Part shown: positions 25,283 through 34,894 of the stretch, piece after piece
Numbering within the stretch: the stretch's first letter is position 1
How the letters are laid out: every line of letters starts with the position of its first letter
Source of the DNA: DASYLJ01 sp036009625
GTDB taxonomy: Bacteria; Desulfobacterota; Binatia; DP-6
NCBI GenBank assembly: GCA_036009625.1
Contig: DASYLJ010000115.1
Span: 1-64,000, forward strand
Reading direction: 5' to 3'
DNA: 64,000 bases
Notes under the pieces: generated by a model
What the model was told of the DNA's origin: nothing
The model's input: the letters and a program-made list of their open reading frames with translations, nothing else
Databases searched by the model: none
Translations under genes and position numbers: made by a program

Positions 25283-26662
25283 ATGGCCAGCCTCGAGGAC
25301 AATTTCCGACGGCTCCCACCGCAGAGCCTCGACGCCGAGGAGTCGGTGCTAGGCGGCATCCTGCTCGACAACCACGCCATCGACCGCGTGACCGAGCAGG
25401 TGCGGGTCGACGACTTCTACCGCGAGGCCCACCGCAAGATCTTCCGCGCCATGTTGTCGCTCTCCGAGCGCAACGAGCCGGCCGATCTGGTGACGCTGGC
25501 CGAGGTCCTGCGCGCGCGCGGCGAGCTCACCGACGTCGGCGGCTCGGCGTATCTCGCCGAGCTGGCCGAGCGCGTGCCCACGGCAGCCAACGTCGGCAAC
25601 TATGCGAAGATCGTTCGCGAGAAGGCCATCTGCCGGAACCTGATCACGACCGCGACGGCGATCGCGCAGCGTGGCTACGATCCGGCGAACGACGTGAAGG
25701 AGCTGATGGATCGCGCCGAGCAGGAGATATTCTCCCTCTCGGAGCGCGAGGTGAAGCCGGCCTTCGTGCGCATCGATGCGCTGCTCGCCGAGACCTTCAA
25801 GACCATCGACCGTCTGGCCGCGAACAAGCAGTCGGTGACCGGCGTGCCCACCGGCTACACCGACCTCGACAACATGCTGGCGGGATTGCAGCCGTCGGAC
25901 CTCATCATCATCGCGGCCCGGCCCAGCATGGGGAAGACGGCCTTCTGCCTGAACATCGCGGAGAACGCGGGCCTGCGCGCCGACGCCGGCGTCGCGGTCT
26001 TCTCGCTCGAAATGTCGAAAGAGCAGCTCGCGATGCGCATGCTGTGCTCGGAAGCGCGGGTGGATCTCTCGAAGGTCCGTACCGGCCACCTGAACGATCA
26101 CGAGTTCCGCGAGCTCGCAGAGGCGGCGGCGCGACTGTCGTACGCGCCGATCTACATCGACGACACGCCGGCACTCTCGGTGCTCGAGCTGCGCTCCAAG
26201 GCGCGGCGTCTCAGCCGCGATCCGAACGCGAAACTCAAGCTGGTGGTCGTCGACTACCTGCAGCTGATGCGCGGCTCCGAGGGCAAGGACAGCCGCGAGC
26301 AGGAGATCTCCGAGATATCCCGCTCGCTGAAGGCGCTCGCGAAAGAGCTGCACGTGCCGGTCATCGCGCTCTCGCAGCTGAACCGGCAGGTCGAGAGCCG
26401 GAGCCCGCCGCGGCCGCGACTGTCCGACCTGCGCGAATCGGGCGCCATCGAGCAGGACGCGGACGTCATCGCCTTCATCTACCGCGAGGAGGCGTACATC
26501 GAGGACACCGATAAGAAGGGCGTCGCGGAGATCATCATCGCCAAGCAGCGTAACGGGCCGGTCGGCTCGGTGGAGCTGACGTTTCTGCGCGAGTTCACGC
26601 GCTTCGAGAACCGCGAGATCGCCCACGACGAGCGCAGAGGGCAGGGCGGCGCCGGCAGCTGA
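25283..26662 (+). CDS. dnaB: Replicative DNA helicase DnaB
   Basis: A 459-residue hexameric 5'-3' helicase. The N-terminal domain begins at PPQSLDAEESVLGG and the linker helix precedes PTGYTDLDNMLAGLQPSDLIIIAARPSMGKTAF, which carries Walker A near residue 215. Walker B lies in LVVVDYLQLM, and the C-terminal motifs include LSQLNRQVE, LSDLRESGAIEQDAD and IIAKQRNGP. No intein interrupts it. Its TGA abuts the thiE TGA on the other strand in the hexamer TGATCA. Together with dnaA at 2.4 kb it marks this as core chromosome. Confidence 0.97.
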   Translation: MASLEDNFRRLPPQSLDAEESVLGGILLDNHAIDRVTEQVRVDDFYREAHRKIFRAMLSLSERNEPADLVTLAEVLRARGELTDVGGSAYLAELAERVPTAANVGNYAKIVREKAICRNLITTATAIAQRGYDPANDVKELMDRAEQEIFSLSEREVKPAFVRIDALLAETFKTIDRLAANKQSVTGVPTGYTDLDNMLAGLQPSDLIIIAARPSMGKTAFCLNIAENAGLRADAGVAVFSLEMSKEQLAMRMLCSEARVDLSKVRTGHLNDHEFRELAEAAARLSYAPIYIDDTPALSVLELRSKARRLSRDPNAKLKLVVVDYLQLMRGSEGKDSREQEISEISRSLKALAKELHVPVIALSQLNRQVESRSPPRPRLSDLRESGAIEQDADVIAFIYREEAYIEDTDKKGVAEIIIAKQRNGPVGSVELTFLREFTRFENREIAHDERRGQGGAGS

Positions 26663-27280
26663 TCAGCCGAGCCGCGCCAGCAGGGCGCGGACCGCGGCGC
26701 TTGGATCGGGGGAACGCACCAGGGCGGCGATCATGGCGACGGCGTCGGCACCGGCGGCGCGGACCTCCAGTGCGGTGGCGGGCGTGATGCCACCGATGGC
26801 CACGATGGGAATGCGCACCATCGCGCGGACGGTGCGCAGCAATTCGAGGCCGCGCGCCGGCCGGGCGTCGACCTTTGTCGTGGTATCGAAAATGGGTCCG
26901 ACGCCGATGTAGTCCGCGCCACTGGCCTCGGCGATGCGAGCCTGCTCGGGGTCGTGGGTCGAGCAGCCGATGATCGCGCCAGGACCGAGCACCGCGCGGG
27001 CGGCCGGGATCGGCAGGTCGTCCTGGCCCACGTGCACCCCGTCGGCGCCAGCAGCGCGCGCGACGTCGGGTCGATCGTTGACGACGACGAGGGCCCCGTG
27101 GGCGCGGGCCAGCGGCATCACGGCGTCGGTCGCGGCGAGGAGATCCCGCGCCGACGCCTTCGGTAGGCGCATCTGCAGCAACCGCGCGCCGCCAGCGAGC
27201 AGTGCCGCCGCCAGGTCGACGGGCGACCGACGGGTGTCGATGGGATCGACGATGGCGTAGAGCGGCGGGAGCTGGATCAC
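26663..27280 (-). CDS. thiE: Thiamine-phosphate synthase
   Basis: A 205-residue TIM-barrel enzyme that joins HMP-PP and thiazole phosphate into thiamine phosphate. Diagnostic stretches are LLQMRLPKASARDLL, VVVNDRPDVARAAGADGVHVGQDDLP, GCSTHDPEQA, ADYIGVGPIFDTTTK and PIVAIGGITP. The GTG start at 27280 overlaps the ntrC stop by four bases (GTGA), an unusual pairing of thiamine synthesis with a two-component regulator. No TPP riboswitch is seen. Confidence 0.94.
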   Translation of the reverse strand: MIQLPPLYAIVDPIDTRRSPVDLAAALLAGGARLLQMRLPKASARDLLAATDAVMPLARAHGALVVVNDRPDVARAAGADGVHVGQDDLPIPAARAVLGPGAIIGCSTHDPEQARIAEASGADYIGVGPIFDTTTKVDARPARGLELLRTVRAMVRIPIVAIGGITPATALEVRAAGADAVAMIAALVRSPDPSAAVRALLARLG

Positions 27281-28731
27281 CCGATCGGGCCGCCGGCGAG
27301 GCGGCGGATGGCGATGCCGAGCTCCGTGATCTTCTTGCGCAGCGTGTTTCGGTTGATGCCCAGCATGTCCGCCGCGCGCACCTGGTTGCCCCCGGCACGC
27401 TCGAGCACGACCTCGATCAAGGGCCGCTCTACGGCACTGATGAGGGTATTGTAGAGGTCCTGTGCGTCTTCGCCCTCGGCGTCGAGGATCTCCGCGAGGC
27501 GCTGGCGCACGGCGTCCTCGAGCGGCAGGACCTCGCCCGAGACGGTGCGGGAGTGTCCCGCGAGCACGAAGTCGTCGGGGACGAGGGTGCGGCCGCGCGC
27601 CAGCACGGCGGCGCGGAGCAGCGTGTTTTCGAGCTCGCGGACGTTGCCCGGCCACGTGTGGCGCATGAGGAGCTCGCGCACGTCCTCGGTGACGCCGACG
27701 ATGGCGGTGCCGAGGTCGCGATTGATCTTGTCGACGAAGAACTCGATCAGCTCGGGAATGTCGGCACGACGGTCACGCAGCGGCGGCACGATGATGCGGA
27801 CGACGTTCAGTCGGAAGAAGAGGTCCTCACGGAAGCGCCCGGCACGTACCGCGGTCTCGAGATCCTGGTTGGTCGCGGCCACGATCCGGACGTCGGCCCG
27901 AATGGCCTCGCGTCCGCCGACGCGCGTGAACTCACGCTCCTGCAGGACGCGCAGCACCTTGGCCTGGAGGCCGAGGGGCATGTCGGCGATCTCGTCGAGG
28001 AAGAGCGTGCCACCGGCGGCGGCCTCGAACTTGCCGATGCGCCGCTCGACGGCGCCAGTGAACGCGCCGCGCTCGTAGCCGAACAGCTCGCTCTCGAGCA
28101 GCTCGTTCGGGATGGCCGAGCAGTTGAGGGCGACGAAGGGACCACGCCGATCGGAATGGTAGTGGATGGTGTTGGCGACGAGCTCCTTGCCGGTGCCGGT
28201 CTCGCCCTGGATCAGCGCGGTCGCGTCCGTCGGGGCGACGCGACCGATGATTTTGTAGACCTCCTGCATCGCCGGCGTACGGCCGATGACGAGCTCGTGG
28301 CGCTGTTTGAGCTCGCCGCGGAGGCGCTCGACGTCCTTGGTGAGGCGCCGCAGCGAGAGGGCGCGACCGATCAGCACCGCCACCTGCTCGAGGTCGAAGG
28401 GCTTCGTCAGGTAGTCGTAGGCGCCACGCTTCGTGGTCTCGATGGCGTTGGCCATCGTGTTCTGCGCCGTCATCACGATGAAGAGGGTGTCGATGCCCTC
28501 CTCACGCGACCGACTGAGCACGTCGAGCCCCGACAGATCGGGCATGCGGATGTCGACCAGTGCCAGGTCGAAGGGGCGGGCACGCAGCGCGGCCAAAGCC
28601 TCGGTGCCGTTGGCGACCGTGACGACGGTGTGCCCGTGCTGCACACAGGCGCGCTCGAGTACCCATCGGATGGATTCCTCGTCGTCGGCGACGAGGATGC
28701 TGCCAGGAAGCTCAGGCTCCGGTGTCGACAT
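27277..28731 (-). CDS. ntrC: NtrC-family sigma-54-dependent response regulator
   Basis: A 484-residue three-domain activator. The receiver domain has the acidic pair in VADDEES, the phospho-acceptor Asp in LALVDIRMPD and the Lys in YLTKPFD. The AAA+ domain has Walker A GETGTGKE, the sigma-54 loop ELFGYERGAFTGA and the GTLFLDEI Walker B. The C-terminal Fis-type HTH is NQVRAADMLGINRNTLRKKI. ATG 28731 is favoured (GTGAGGACC upstream); it overlaps the histidine kinase gene by 20 bases. Domain order and the linked PAS kinase fit nitrogen regulator NtrC/GlnG. Confidence 0.93.
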   Translation of the reverse strand: MSTPEPELPGSILVADDEESIRWVLERACVQHGHTVVTVANGTEALAALRARPFDLALVDIRMPDLSGLDVLSRSREEGIDTLFIVMTAQNTMANAIETTKRGAYDYLTKPFDLEQVAVLIGRALSLRRLTKDVERLRGELKQRHELVIGRTPAMQEVYKIIGRVAPTDATALIQGETGTGKELVANTIHYHSDRRGPFVALNCSAIPNELLESELFGYERGAFTGAVERRIGKFEAAAGGTLFLDEIADMPLGLQAKVLRVLQEREFTRVGGREAIRADVRIVAATNQDLETAVRAGRFREDLFFRLNVVRIIVPPLRDRRADIPELIEFFVDKINRDLGTAIVGVTEDVRELLMRHTWPGNVRELENTLLRAAVLARGRTLVPDDFVLAGHSRTVSGEVLPLEDAVRQRLAEILDAEGEDAQDLYNTLISAVERPLIEVVLERAGGNQVRAADMLGINRNTLRKKITELGIAIRRLAGGPIG

Positions 28732-29860
28732 GGTCCTCACTCACGGGCAGGGTCACCCGGAATCGAGCGCCGCCCCCGGGGCGCGGCTCGTAGGCGATCG
28801 TCCCTCCGTGCTCGGAGACGATGCGATGGCAGAGGGCGAGCCCGAGGCCGGTGCCTCGCGCTTTGGTGGTGAAGAACGGAGCGAAGAGATTGGCCTGGTC
28901 CTGTTCGGGAACACCCGGGCCGTCGTCGCTGATGACGACCGAGAGGAACTGGTTGCGGCCGGAGCTGCGGCGCACGTGGTAGCGGGTCTCGATGCGGGTG
29001 GCGACGGTGAGCTGCCCGCGCCCCTCGAGCGCCTCGACCGCGTTCTTGAACAGGTTCAGGAAGACCTGCGTCAGCTGGGCCGGATCACCGTGGACGGCGG
29101 GGAGGCTCGGATCGAACTCGATCCGGAGCTCGGTGCTGCCGAAGCTGGGGGCCTGGCGCTGCAGGGACAGGACGTCGTTCAGGACGCGATGGATGTTGAC
29201 GGGGCCACGCTGGAGGTGCGGCGGCGTGCTCAGGGTGCGCAGCTGTTCTACCAGGTCGTCGAGGCGCTCCACCTCGCGCACGATGATCTCCGTGCAGCGG
29301 ATCTGCTCTGGGTCGGACAGGCCGTGACGCAGGAGCTGCGCGGCGCCCTTGATGCCGCCGAGCGGATTGCGGATCTCGTGGGCGAGGCCGAGGGCCACCG
29401 TGCCGAGCGCGGCGAGCCGATCGGCGCGTTGTGTGGTGACGTCGAGGGTGCGCTCGAGAGTGAGATCGTGCAGCACGAGCACCGCACCGCGGAGCACGCC
29501 CTGGGCGTCGTGGACGGGTGCACCGGCGGCGCTGACGCGGACCTCGCCAGCGCGTGAGCGCAACATCCCCTCGCTGCGACGTCGCGCGACGCCTTCGTGC
29601 AACGTGAGGCGACAGATCTGTCCGAGCCAGGTCTGGCTCGGGCGCGAGGCGAGGAGCTCGTCGAACGGGATGCCGATGGTCTGCGACGCGGCCATGCCCG
29701 TGAGCTGCTCGGCGGCGGGGTTGAGGTCGCTCAGGGTGCCCTCGGCATCGAGCACGATCACGCCGTCGGAGATGCTGGCCAGGACGTCCGCCCACCGCAG
29801 CCGCTCCGGCGTCAAGGGCGGCGAATCCTGCGCGGGCGTGGATTTGGAGCGCGACGACAC
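28712..29860 (-). CDS. ntrB: NtrB-type PAS histidine kinase
   Basis: A 382-residue soluble sensor kinase. A PAS domain (SDGVIVLDAEGTLSDLNPAAEQL) is followed by the DHp phosphorylation helix with GLAHEIRNPLGGIKGAAQLL (His-Glu-Ile-Arg-Asn-Pro, the NtrB type). The ATPase domain has the N box FLNLFKNAVEAL, G1 SDDGPGVP and G2 GTGLGLALCH. There is no membrane segment. It starts at GTG 29860, one base after the stop of the zinc-ribbon gene, and overlaps ntrC, so the three form one operon. GlnB is not in the window. Confidence 0.92.
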   Translation of the reverse strand: MSSRSKSTPAQDSPPLTPERLRWADVLASISDGVIVLDAEGTLSDLNPAAEQLTGMAASQTIGIPFDELLASRPSQTWLGQICRLTLHEGVARRRSEGMLRSRAGEVRVSAAGAPVHDAQGVLRGAVLVLHDLTLERTLDVTTQRADRLAALGTVALGLAHEIRNPLGGIKGAAQLLRHGLSDPEQIRCTEIIVREVERLDDLVEQLRTLSTPPHLQRGPVNIHRVLNDVLSLQRQAPSFGSTELRIEFDPSLPAVHGDPAQLTQVFLNLFKNAVEALEGRGQLTVATRIETRYHVRRSSGRNQFLSVVISDDGPGVPEQDQANLFAPFFTTKARGTGLGLALCHRIVSEHGGTIAYEPRPGGGARFRVTLPVSEDHVDTGA

Positions 29861-29861
29861 C

Positions 29862-30215
29862 CTAGAGGTCGTCCTCGCCACCGCCCGAATCGCCGGCATC
29901 GCCGTCGGACTCGATCCCGTCGACCATGGCGTCGAAGTCGTCGCCGCCATCCTCGCCGAGCTCGCGGCCCATCTTGCGCATCCATCGCGCCATCCCGGCT
30001 GGGTCGCTCTCGTCGAGGCCGCCGATGGCGTCGTCGCTGGTGAGGGCGTCGAGCCGTGCATCGTCGGAGCGCGGCATCGCGAAGCGGGACATCAGGCGCG
30101 TGAGATCGTGGCTGCCACACCGATCGCAGGTGGCGTCGACCGTCTCGCTCACGCGCAATGTGAGAATCGAAACCTTCCTGCCGCAGCCGCCGCAGCGGTA
30201 TTCGTAGATCGGCAT
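29862..30215 (-). CDS. FmdB-family zinc-ribbon protein
   Basis: A 117-residue protein with the FmdB signature at the N-terminus: PIYEYRCGGCGRKV, then CDRCGSHDLTRLMS, giving two CXXC pairs for one zinc. The C-terminal 70 residues are acidic (strings of Asp, Glu and Gly) and likely disordered. Members often accompany genes for formamidase or regulatory systems, role unclear. It is the first gene of the unit leading into ntrB and ntrC. Confidence 0.85.
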   Translation of the reverse strand: MPIYEYRCGGCGRKVSILTLRVSETVDATCDRCGSHDLTRLMSRFAMPRSDDARLDALTSDDAIGGLDESDPAGMARWMRKMGRELGEDGGDDFDAMVDGIESDGDAGDSGGGEDDL

Positions 30216-30261
30216 GGCGGCGGGATTATAACGCCCCGCGCCAGCGAGGCCAGCCCGGCGA

Positions 30262-30296
30262 GGTCCGAAGACCGGGCTTGCGGATGCGCAAGCCCG
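30262..30296 (-). terminator. Double hairpin after spoVR
   Basis: CGGGCTTGCG (30273-30282) pairs perfectly with CGCAAGCCCG (30287-30296) around GATG, and a second small stem GGTC/GACC (30262-30273) abuts it. It lies between the end of spoVR and the FmdB gene, both on the minus strand. It may be the operon terminator or a REP-like dispersed element. Confidence 0.55.
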
Positions 30297-30298
30297 TC

Positions 30299-31726
30299 CT
30301 ACTTGGCGGCCTTGGCCGCGAAGCCGCGCTCGCCGAAGGTCAGGGTGGCCTTCTTGCCGTTCATGACGGTGTCGAGGATGACGTCCCGGCCCCAGAGGCG
30401 GTGGACGAAACCCAGGGTCCGTTCGGCGTTTTCGAGCTGCAGATCACGGCCGTCGTGCGCGTGGGAGAGGAGCAGGGTGCGGTTGTTCCCGCTGTCGGCG
30501 TCTTCGACCCGGATCACGGGAATCGAGCCCATGCCGACGTTCTTCAGCAGCATGTCCTTCACCGGCCGCCAGCCCTCCTCGTCGGAGACGTCGCTGATGA
30601 CCAGGTCGTCGCCGCGAGGCTCATAGCGAATGAGATCGAGGTCGCGCATGAGCTTCTCCCCGAGCCAGCGACGGATGAACGAGACGTCGCGATCGACGTC
30701 GCGGGTCTCGAAGAGGAGGTCGCGACCGGTCTTGCCGGGGGGAAGGCGTTCACGCTCGTCGGGGGTGGGATGGTCACCGAAGCGTTCGATGTCCTCCCAC
30801 ATGCGGAGGCCGAGATGGTATGGGTTCAGGCCGCCGGGAATGGGTCGCACGACCTGGTTGTGCCGGACCAGGAACTCGAGGTGCAGGTTCTGCGGCAGCT
30901 CGAGCGCATCGAGGATGCGACGGTGCCAGAACGAGGCCCAACCTTCGTTCATGATCTTCGTTTCGATCTGTGGGATGAAGTACTGCGACTGCTCGTGGAC
31001 GATGGTGAGAAGGTCCTTCTCCCAATCGGCCAGAAACGGGTTGTGGTCGCGGATGAAGATGAGCAGGTCTTCCTCGGGCGACGGCGGGACCCGCTTCATG
31101 TCGGGCTCGGCATCGACGACGCGGCGATGGATGCTCTGGAACGGATCGGGCGGGCTCGCCGCGGCCTCCGCGATACGCTGCCGCTCGTCCTCCGTGGAAA
31201 GCTTGCGGACGGCGAGATTCCGCCGGCACTGCAGCGACAGCGAGTGCGCAGCGTCGAGGATGTACTCGACCTTGTCGTAGCCGATGCTCGGCCGGTCGAT
31301 GTACGTGCGGACGCGATCCGCGTGCGCTTTGAACGTGCCGATGGTGAACTCGGCGCGCGTCGTCTGGAAGGTGAAGTTGCGCTTGAAGAAGTCGTTGTGC
31401 CCGTAGACGTGCGCAATGGTGAGGATCTGCAGGCAGAGCGTGTTGTCACGCATCAGGTAGCCGAGTGCCGGGTTCGAGTTGATGACCATCTCGTACGGCA
31501 GGCCGGAAACGCCGTGGTCGTAGAGCGTCTTCAGCTTCTCGTAGGACTTGCCATACGACCAGTGCGGGTAGTGCGACGGCATGCCCGAATAGGCCATGTA
31601 GCCGAGCATCTGGTTGTGGTCGCAGATCTCGAACTCCTGCGGATAGCAGTCGAGCCCGAACTCCTGGACCTTCTCGCGGATGCGGGCGTCCCAGTACTCG
31701 AGGTCGGTGAGCGTGTAGTCGGACAC
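30299..31726 (-). CDS. spoVR: SpoVR family protein
   Basis: A 475-residue soluble protein of the SpoVR/YcgB family. Recognisable segments are LDCYPQEFEICDHNQMLGYMAYSGMPSHYPHWSYGKSYE near the start, YEMVINSNPALGYLMRDN, IAHVYGHNDFFKRN, and MNEGWASFWH in the middle. The family has conserved His and Glu residues suggesting a metal site, but no activity is established. It is the last gene of a three-gene unit, starting four bases after the DUF444 stop. In other bacteria the same trio responds to nutrient or general stress. Confidence 0.95.
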   Translation of the reverse strand: MSDYTLTDLEYWDARIREKVQEFGLDCYPQEFEICDHNQMLGYMAYSGMPSHYPHWSYGKSYEKLKTLYDHGVSGLPYEMVINSNPALGYLMRDNTLCLQILTIAHVYGHNDFFKRNFTFQTTRAEFTIGTFKAHADRVRTYIDRPSIGYDKVEYILDAAHSLSLQCRRNLAVRKLSTEDERQRIAEAAASPPDPFQSIHRRVVDAEPDMKRVPPSPEEDLLIFIRDHNPFLADWEKDLLTIVHEQSQYFIPQIETKIMNEGWASFWHRRILDALELPQNLHLEFLVRHNQVVRPIPGGLNPYHLGLRMWEDIERFGDHPTPDERERLPPGKTGRDLLFETRDVDRDVSFIRRWLGEKLMRDLDLIRYEPRGDDLVISDVSDEEGWRPVKDMLLKNVGMGSIPVIRVEDADSGNNRTLLLSHAHDGRDLQLENAERTLGFVHRLWGRDVILDTVMNGKKATLTFGERGFAAKAAK

Positions 31727-31730
31727 GCCG

Positions 31731-32936
31731 TCAGCCCTGATCCTGCCCGCGGTCCTTGCCGAGGAAGGTCTTGAACGACGGCCAGATGTCTTCCTTCCGC
31801 TCGATGAGTACGGTCTGGAAGTTGTCGGCGTCGAGGCGCCGGAAGATGTTCAGCATGGAGCTCTCGTAGTAGCGCGATCCCAGCGGCTTGATCTCTCCGT
31901 AGCCGAAGAGATTGCACAGGTCGGAGAGTTCTTTCGCCGTCTTGAGTGCTGCGGGATTGTCGGAGTCGAAATTGTCGCCATCGGAGCAATGAAAGGCGTA
32001 GACGTTCCACAAGGACGGGTGGTACCGCGCCTGGATGATGTCGAGCGCCTTCTGGTACGCCGACGAGATGAAGGTGCCTCCGGATTCCCCTTTGTGGAAG
32101 AACTCCTCCTCGGTGACTTCCTTCGCCTCGGTGTGGTGCGCGATGAAGGCGATCTCGACGTTGCGGTACTTCGTGCAGATGAACTGGTAGAGCAGGAAGA
32201 AGAAGCTGCGGGCGAGATACTTCTTCATGGTGTCCATCGAACCCGAGGTGTCCATCAGGCACAGCACCACCGCGTTCGACTCCTGCCGGACGTCGGTGAT
32301 CATGTGCCGGTAGACCAGGTCGTCGTCGTGGAAGGGGAAGCGACCGCGCCGCGCCACATCGGCCGATGCCGGTGACGTGCTGACGCCCTTCGTGCGACGC
32401 GACACCATCTTGCGCCGCGCGCGCTCACGAGCCGTGCGCTTCTTGTCGAGGCGGATCCGGATGCCGACCGCACGGTAGCCTTTGCGCTTCGCGATGCGGT
32501 AGGCGTCGATCTGGCGGAGCGCCTTGCGTTCGAGGTCGGGCAGCTCGAGGTCCTCGAACATGATGTCGATGAGCTCTTCGAGCGTGACGTCGGTCTCGTA
32601 GTAGTCGGCGCCGGCCTGGTCGCCGGCCTTGTCTTCGCCCTGCTGCTGGCTCTTGTTCTTGCCGACGATCTGGCCGGCTTCGGAGTCGCCGTCACCCTGG
32701 CCCGCGCCGGGCGTGTTGTCGCCGTAGACGAAGCGATACTCACGGATGCCACGGATCGGCACCTTGATGATGCGATCGCGGTTCTGTCCGATGATGGACT
32801 CTTCCGCGATGATGTCCGCGATGTTGTCGCGGATGGACTCCCGAACCTTGACGCGGTGACGCGCGCGATCGCCCGCCGAGCGGTCACTCCGCTCGGCGTC
32901 GGATGGATTGAACGGCCGGAAGATGGCGTCGGACAT
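31731..32936 (-). CDS. yeaH: DUF444 VWA-like protein (YeaH)
   Basis: A 401-residue protein of the YeaH/YhbH family. After the basic N-terminus (SDRSAGDRARHRVKVRESIRDNI) comes RIIKVPIRGIREYRF, then a VWA-like domain with MIDAS motif DTSGS in LCLMDTSGSMD, and HCSDGDNFD later. Gly/Gln-rich linker sequence separates the two parts. The ATG at 32936 gives the family start MSDAIFRPF; a GTG at 32975 overlaps prkA. It works with the kinase PrkA in a conserved but poorly understood pair. SpoVR follows directly. Confidence 0.94.
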   Translation of the reverse strand: MSDAIFRPFNPSDAERSDRSAGDRARHRVKVRESIRDNIADIIAEESIIGQNRDRIIKVPIRGIREYRFVYGDNTPGAGQGDGDSEAGQIVGKNKSQQQGEDKAGDQAGADYYETDVTLEELIDIMFEDLELPDLERKALRQIDAYRIAKRKGYRAVGIRIRLDKKRTARERARRKMVSRRTKGVSTSPASADVARRGRFPFHDDDLVYRHMITDVRQESNAVVLCLMDTSGSMDTMKKYLARSFFFLLYQFICTKYRNVEIAFIAHHTEAKEVTEEEFFHKGESGGTFISSAYQKALDIIQARYHPSLWNVYAFHCSDGDNFDSDNPAALKTAKELSDLCNLFGYGEIKPLGSRYYESSMLNIFRRLDADNFQTVLIERKEDIWPSFKTFLGKDRGQDQG

Positions 32937-32962
32937 GCGATTCGGGCTGTGCGGGCGGGCGG

Positions 32963-34894
32963 TCAATCCTTCCACAGGTTGTTGGCGGCGTATTTCAGCA
33001 CGACGTCCACGCAGCTCGGGCAGTAGCCCGACTCGAGCAGGTTCTTCACCATGGCGTCGTACTTCGAGCTCTGCTCCTCGTCACGCGTGCGCGCCTTGGT
33101 GATGATGCGGCTGATGTCGCGGACCGAGGTCATGAGCTTCTTCTCGATGGCTTCCTTGAGCGGCTCGTACGAGCGGTACGACACCCGCTCGCCGCGGCGG
33201 GACGACGCCCAGAGATACGCGATGACCTCCTGGCGGAACCCTTCGGCGGCGGAGCCGATGATGGCGATCTGCTCCTCGATCGACTTGAGGAACCCTTCGT
33301 CGGGGTGCAGCTCTTCCTTGGTGTTGCGGTCCTTCACGCGCGTCTTGTTCACGAACGCCTCGGCGTGGTCGAGGTAGTTCTGGAAGAGCGACTCGGCCTG
33401 CTCCTGGTAGGAGTAGACGAAGGCCTTGGTGATCTCCTTCTCGAGCAGCTCCAGGTACTCCTTGTGGAGGACGTCCTGCAGCAGCTCGAGGTACGACTTC
33501 CGGCTGTCGTCGGCGATGTCGCTTTCCTTGACCATGTTGATGAGCGACTCGCGCACGTTGATGGGGTTGATGCAGTTCCCCTCGACGTTGTCGGACAGCG
33601 CGTTGTCGAGCGCTTTCATGATGAAGCGGGTGGAGATGCCGCTCATGCCCTCGCGCTTGGTGTCGTCGCGCAACTCCTGGACGTCGAGCTTCTTGGTCTT
33701 GCCCTTCTCGACGACTTCCTCGCCGTTGTAGAGCTTGAGCTTCGTCATCAGGTCGCACTTCGCCGTGGGCTCGAGGCGCGAGAGGATGGCGAACATCGAT
33801 GCCACTTCCAGCGTGTGCGGCGCGACGTGCGCGTGGAAATCGGAATGCCGGATGATCTTCTGGTAGATCTTCACTTCCTCCGACAGGCGGAGGTTGTACG
33901 GCACCTTCACGACCACGATGCGGTCGAGGATCGCCTCGTTGGTGTGGTCGGCCTTGAACTTCTGCCACTCGGCTTCGTTCGAGTGTGCGACGATGCAGGT
34001 GTCGACGTACACCATGCCGTGACGCCCGGGGGCAGGAATGATCTTCTCCTGCGTCGCGGTGATCATGGCGTGGAGGTATTCCGTCTCGTTCTTGAAGACC
34101 TCGATGAACTCGCACATGCCGCGGTTGCCGACGTTGAGTGCGCCGTTCAGGTCGAGAACGCGAGGATCGCCCTCGCTGTAGAGATCGAGCTTCGAGATGT
34201 CCTCGCTCCCGATGAGGACCGAGGTGTCCTGATTGTTGGGATCGACGGGCGGCACCACACCGCAACCGACGCGGTTTCGCTTGGAGAAGTTCCGGCTCAC
34301 GACCGGGAACTCCTCATAGCGCGTGCCGAACTCCTCTTTCAGGCGAAAACGACACACGGGACAGAGGTCGCCTTCGATGTTGACCCCGAGCATCTTCTCG
34401 AACTCCTTCCGCAGGTGGCGGGGGAGGAGGTGCAGGGGTTCCTCGTTCATCGGACAACCTTCGATGGCGTAGAAGGCGTCGGTTTCTTCCAGGCCGCGCT
34501 GGAGGCGCTCGACCAGGGAACTCTTCCCGGAGCCGACGGGCCCCATCAGGTAGAGCACCTGGCGGCTCTCCTCACCCTTCAGCGAAGCGGAGTGGAAGTA
34601 GCGTACGATTTGGGAGACGGTCTTCTCGATGCCGAAAAATTCATCACGGAAGAAATTGTAGACTTTGACGGCTTCGTCTTTGTATAGCCGCTTCACCCTC
34701 GCATCGTCCGACTCGAGGATGTCTTCCGTGCCGTCCCGCATCATCATGTCGAAGAGGCGACCGTGCGCCAACTTCGTCATGCCGGGTTCCTGGCGAACCA
34801 TCTCGAGGTACTCGAGGAGGGTTCCGCGCCACCGCTTGGATTCACGTGCGGCGCGGTCTTCTTTGATCAACTGCTCGAAGGAGGGCTTGTCCAT
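32963..34894 (-). CDS. prkA: PrkA serine protein kinase (YeaG)
   Basis: A 643-residue AAA+-like Ser/Thr kinase. Walker A is LMGPVGSGKSSL (about 117-128). A Cys-containing insert (CPMNEEP, then CPVCRF) may bind zinc. The PrkA core has EFIEVFKNETEYLHAMITATQE, and the C-terminal kinase-associated region has MTSVRDISRIITKA. Relatives act in sporulation (Bacillus) and in nitrogen-starvation or stationary stress (E. coli YeaG). The ATG is preceded by GAGAGGAG. A sigma-54 promoter match lies about 145 bases upstream. It heads the prkA-yeaH-spoVR unit. Confidence 0.96.
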   Translation of the reverse strand: MDKPSFEQLIKEDRAARESKRWRGTLLEYLEMVRQEPGMTKLAHGRLFDMMMRDGTEDILESDDARVKRLYKDEAVKVYNFFRDEFFGIEKTVSQIVRYFHSASLKGEESRQVLYLMGPVGSGKSSLVERLQRGLEETDAFYAIEGCPMNEEPLHLLPRHLRKEFEKMLGVNIEGDLCPVCRFRLKEEFGTRYEEFPVVSRNFSKRNRVGCGVVPPVDPNNQDTSVLIGSEDISKLDLYSEGDPRVLDLNGALNVGNRGMCEFIEVFKNETEYLHAMITATQEKIIPAPGRHGMVYVDTCIVAHSNEAEWQKFKADHTNEAILDRIVVVKVPYNLRLSEEVKIYQKIIRHSDFHAHVAPHTLEVASMFAILSRLEPTAKCDLMTKLKLYNGEEVVEKGKTKKLDVQELRDDTKREGMSGISTRFIMKALDNALSDNVEGNCINPINVRESLINMVKESDIADDSRKSYLELLQDVLHKEYLELLEKEITKAFVYSYQEQAESLFQNYLDHAEAFVNKTRVKDRNTKEELHPDEGFLKSIEEQIAIIGSAAEGFRQEVIAYLWASSRRGERVSYRSYEPLKEAIEKKLMTSVRDISRIITKARTRDEEQSSKYDAMVKNLLESGYCPSCVDVVLKYAANNLWKD

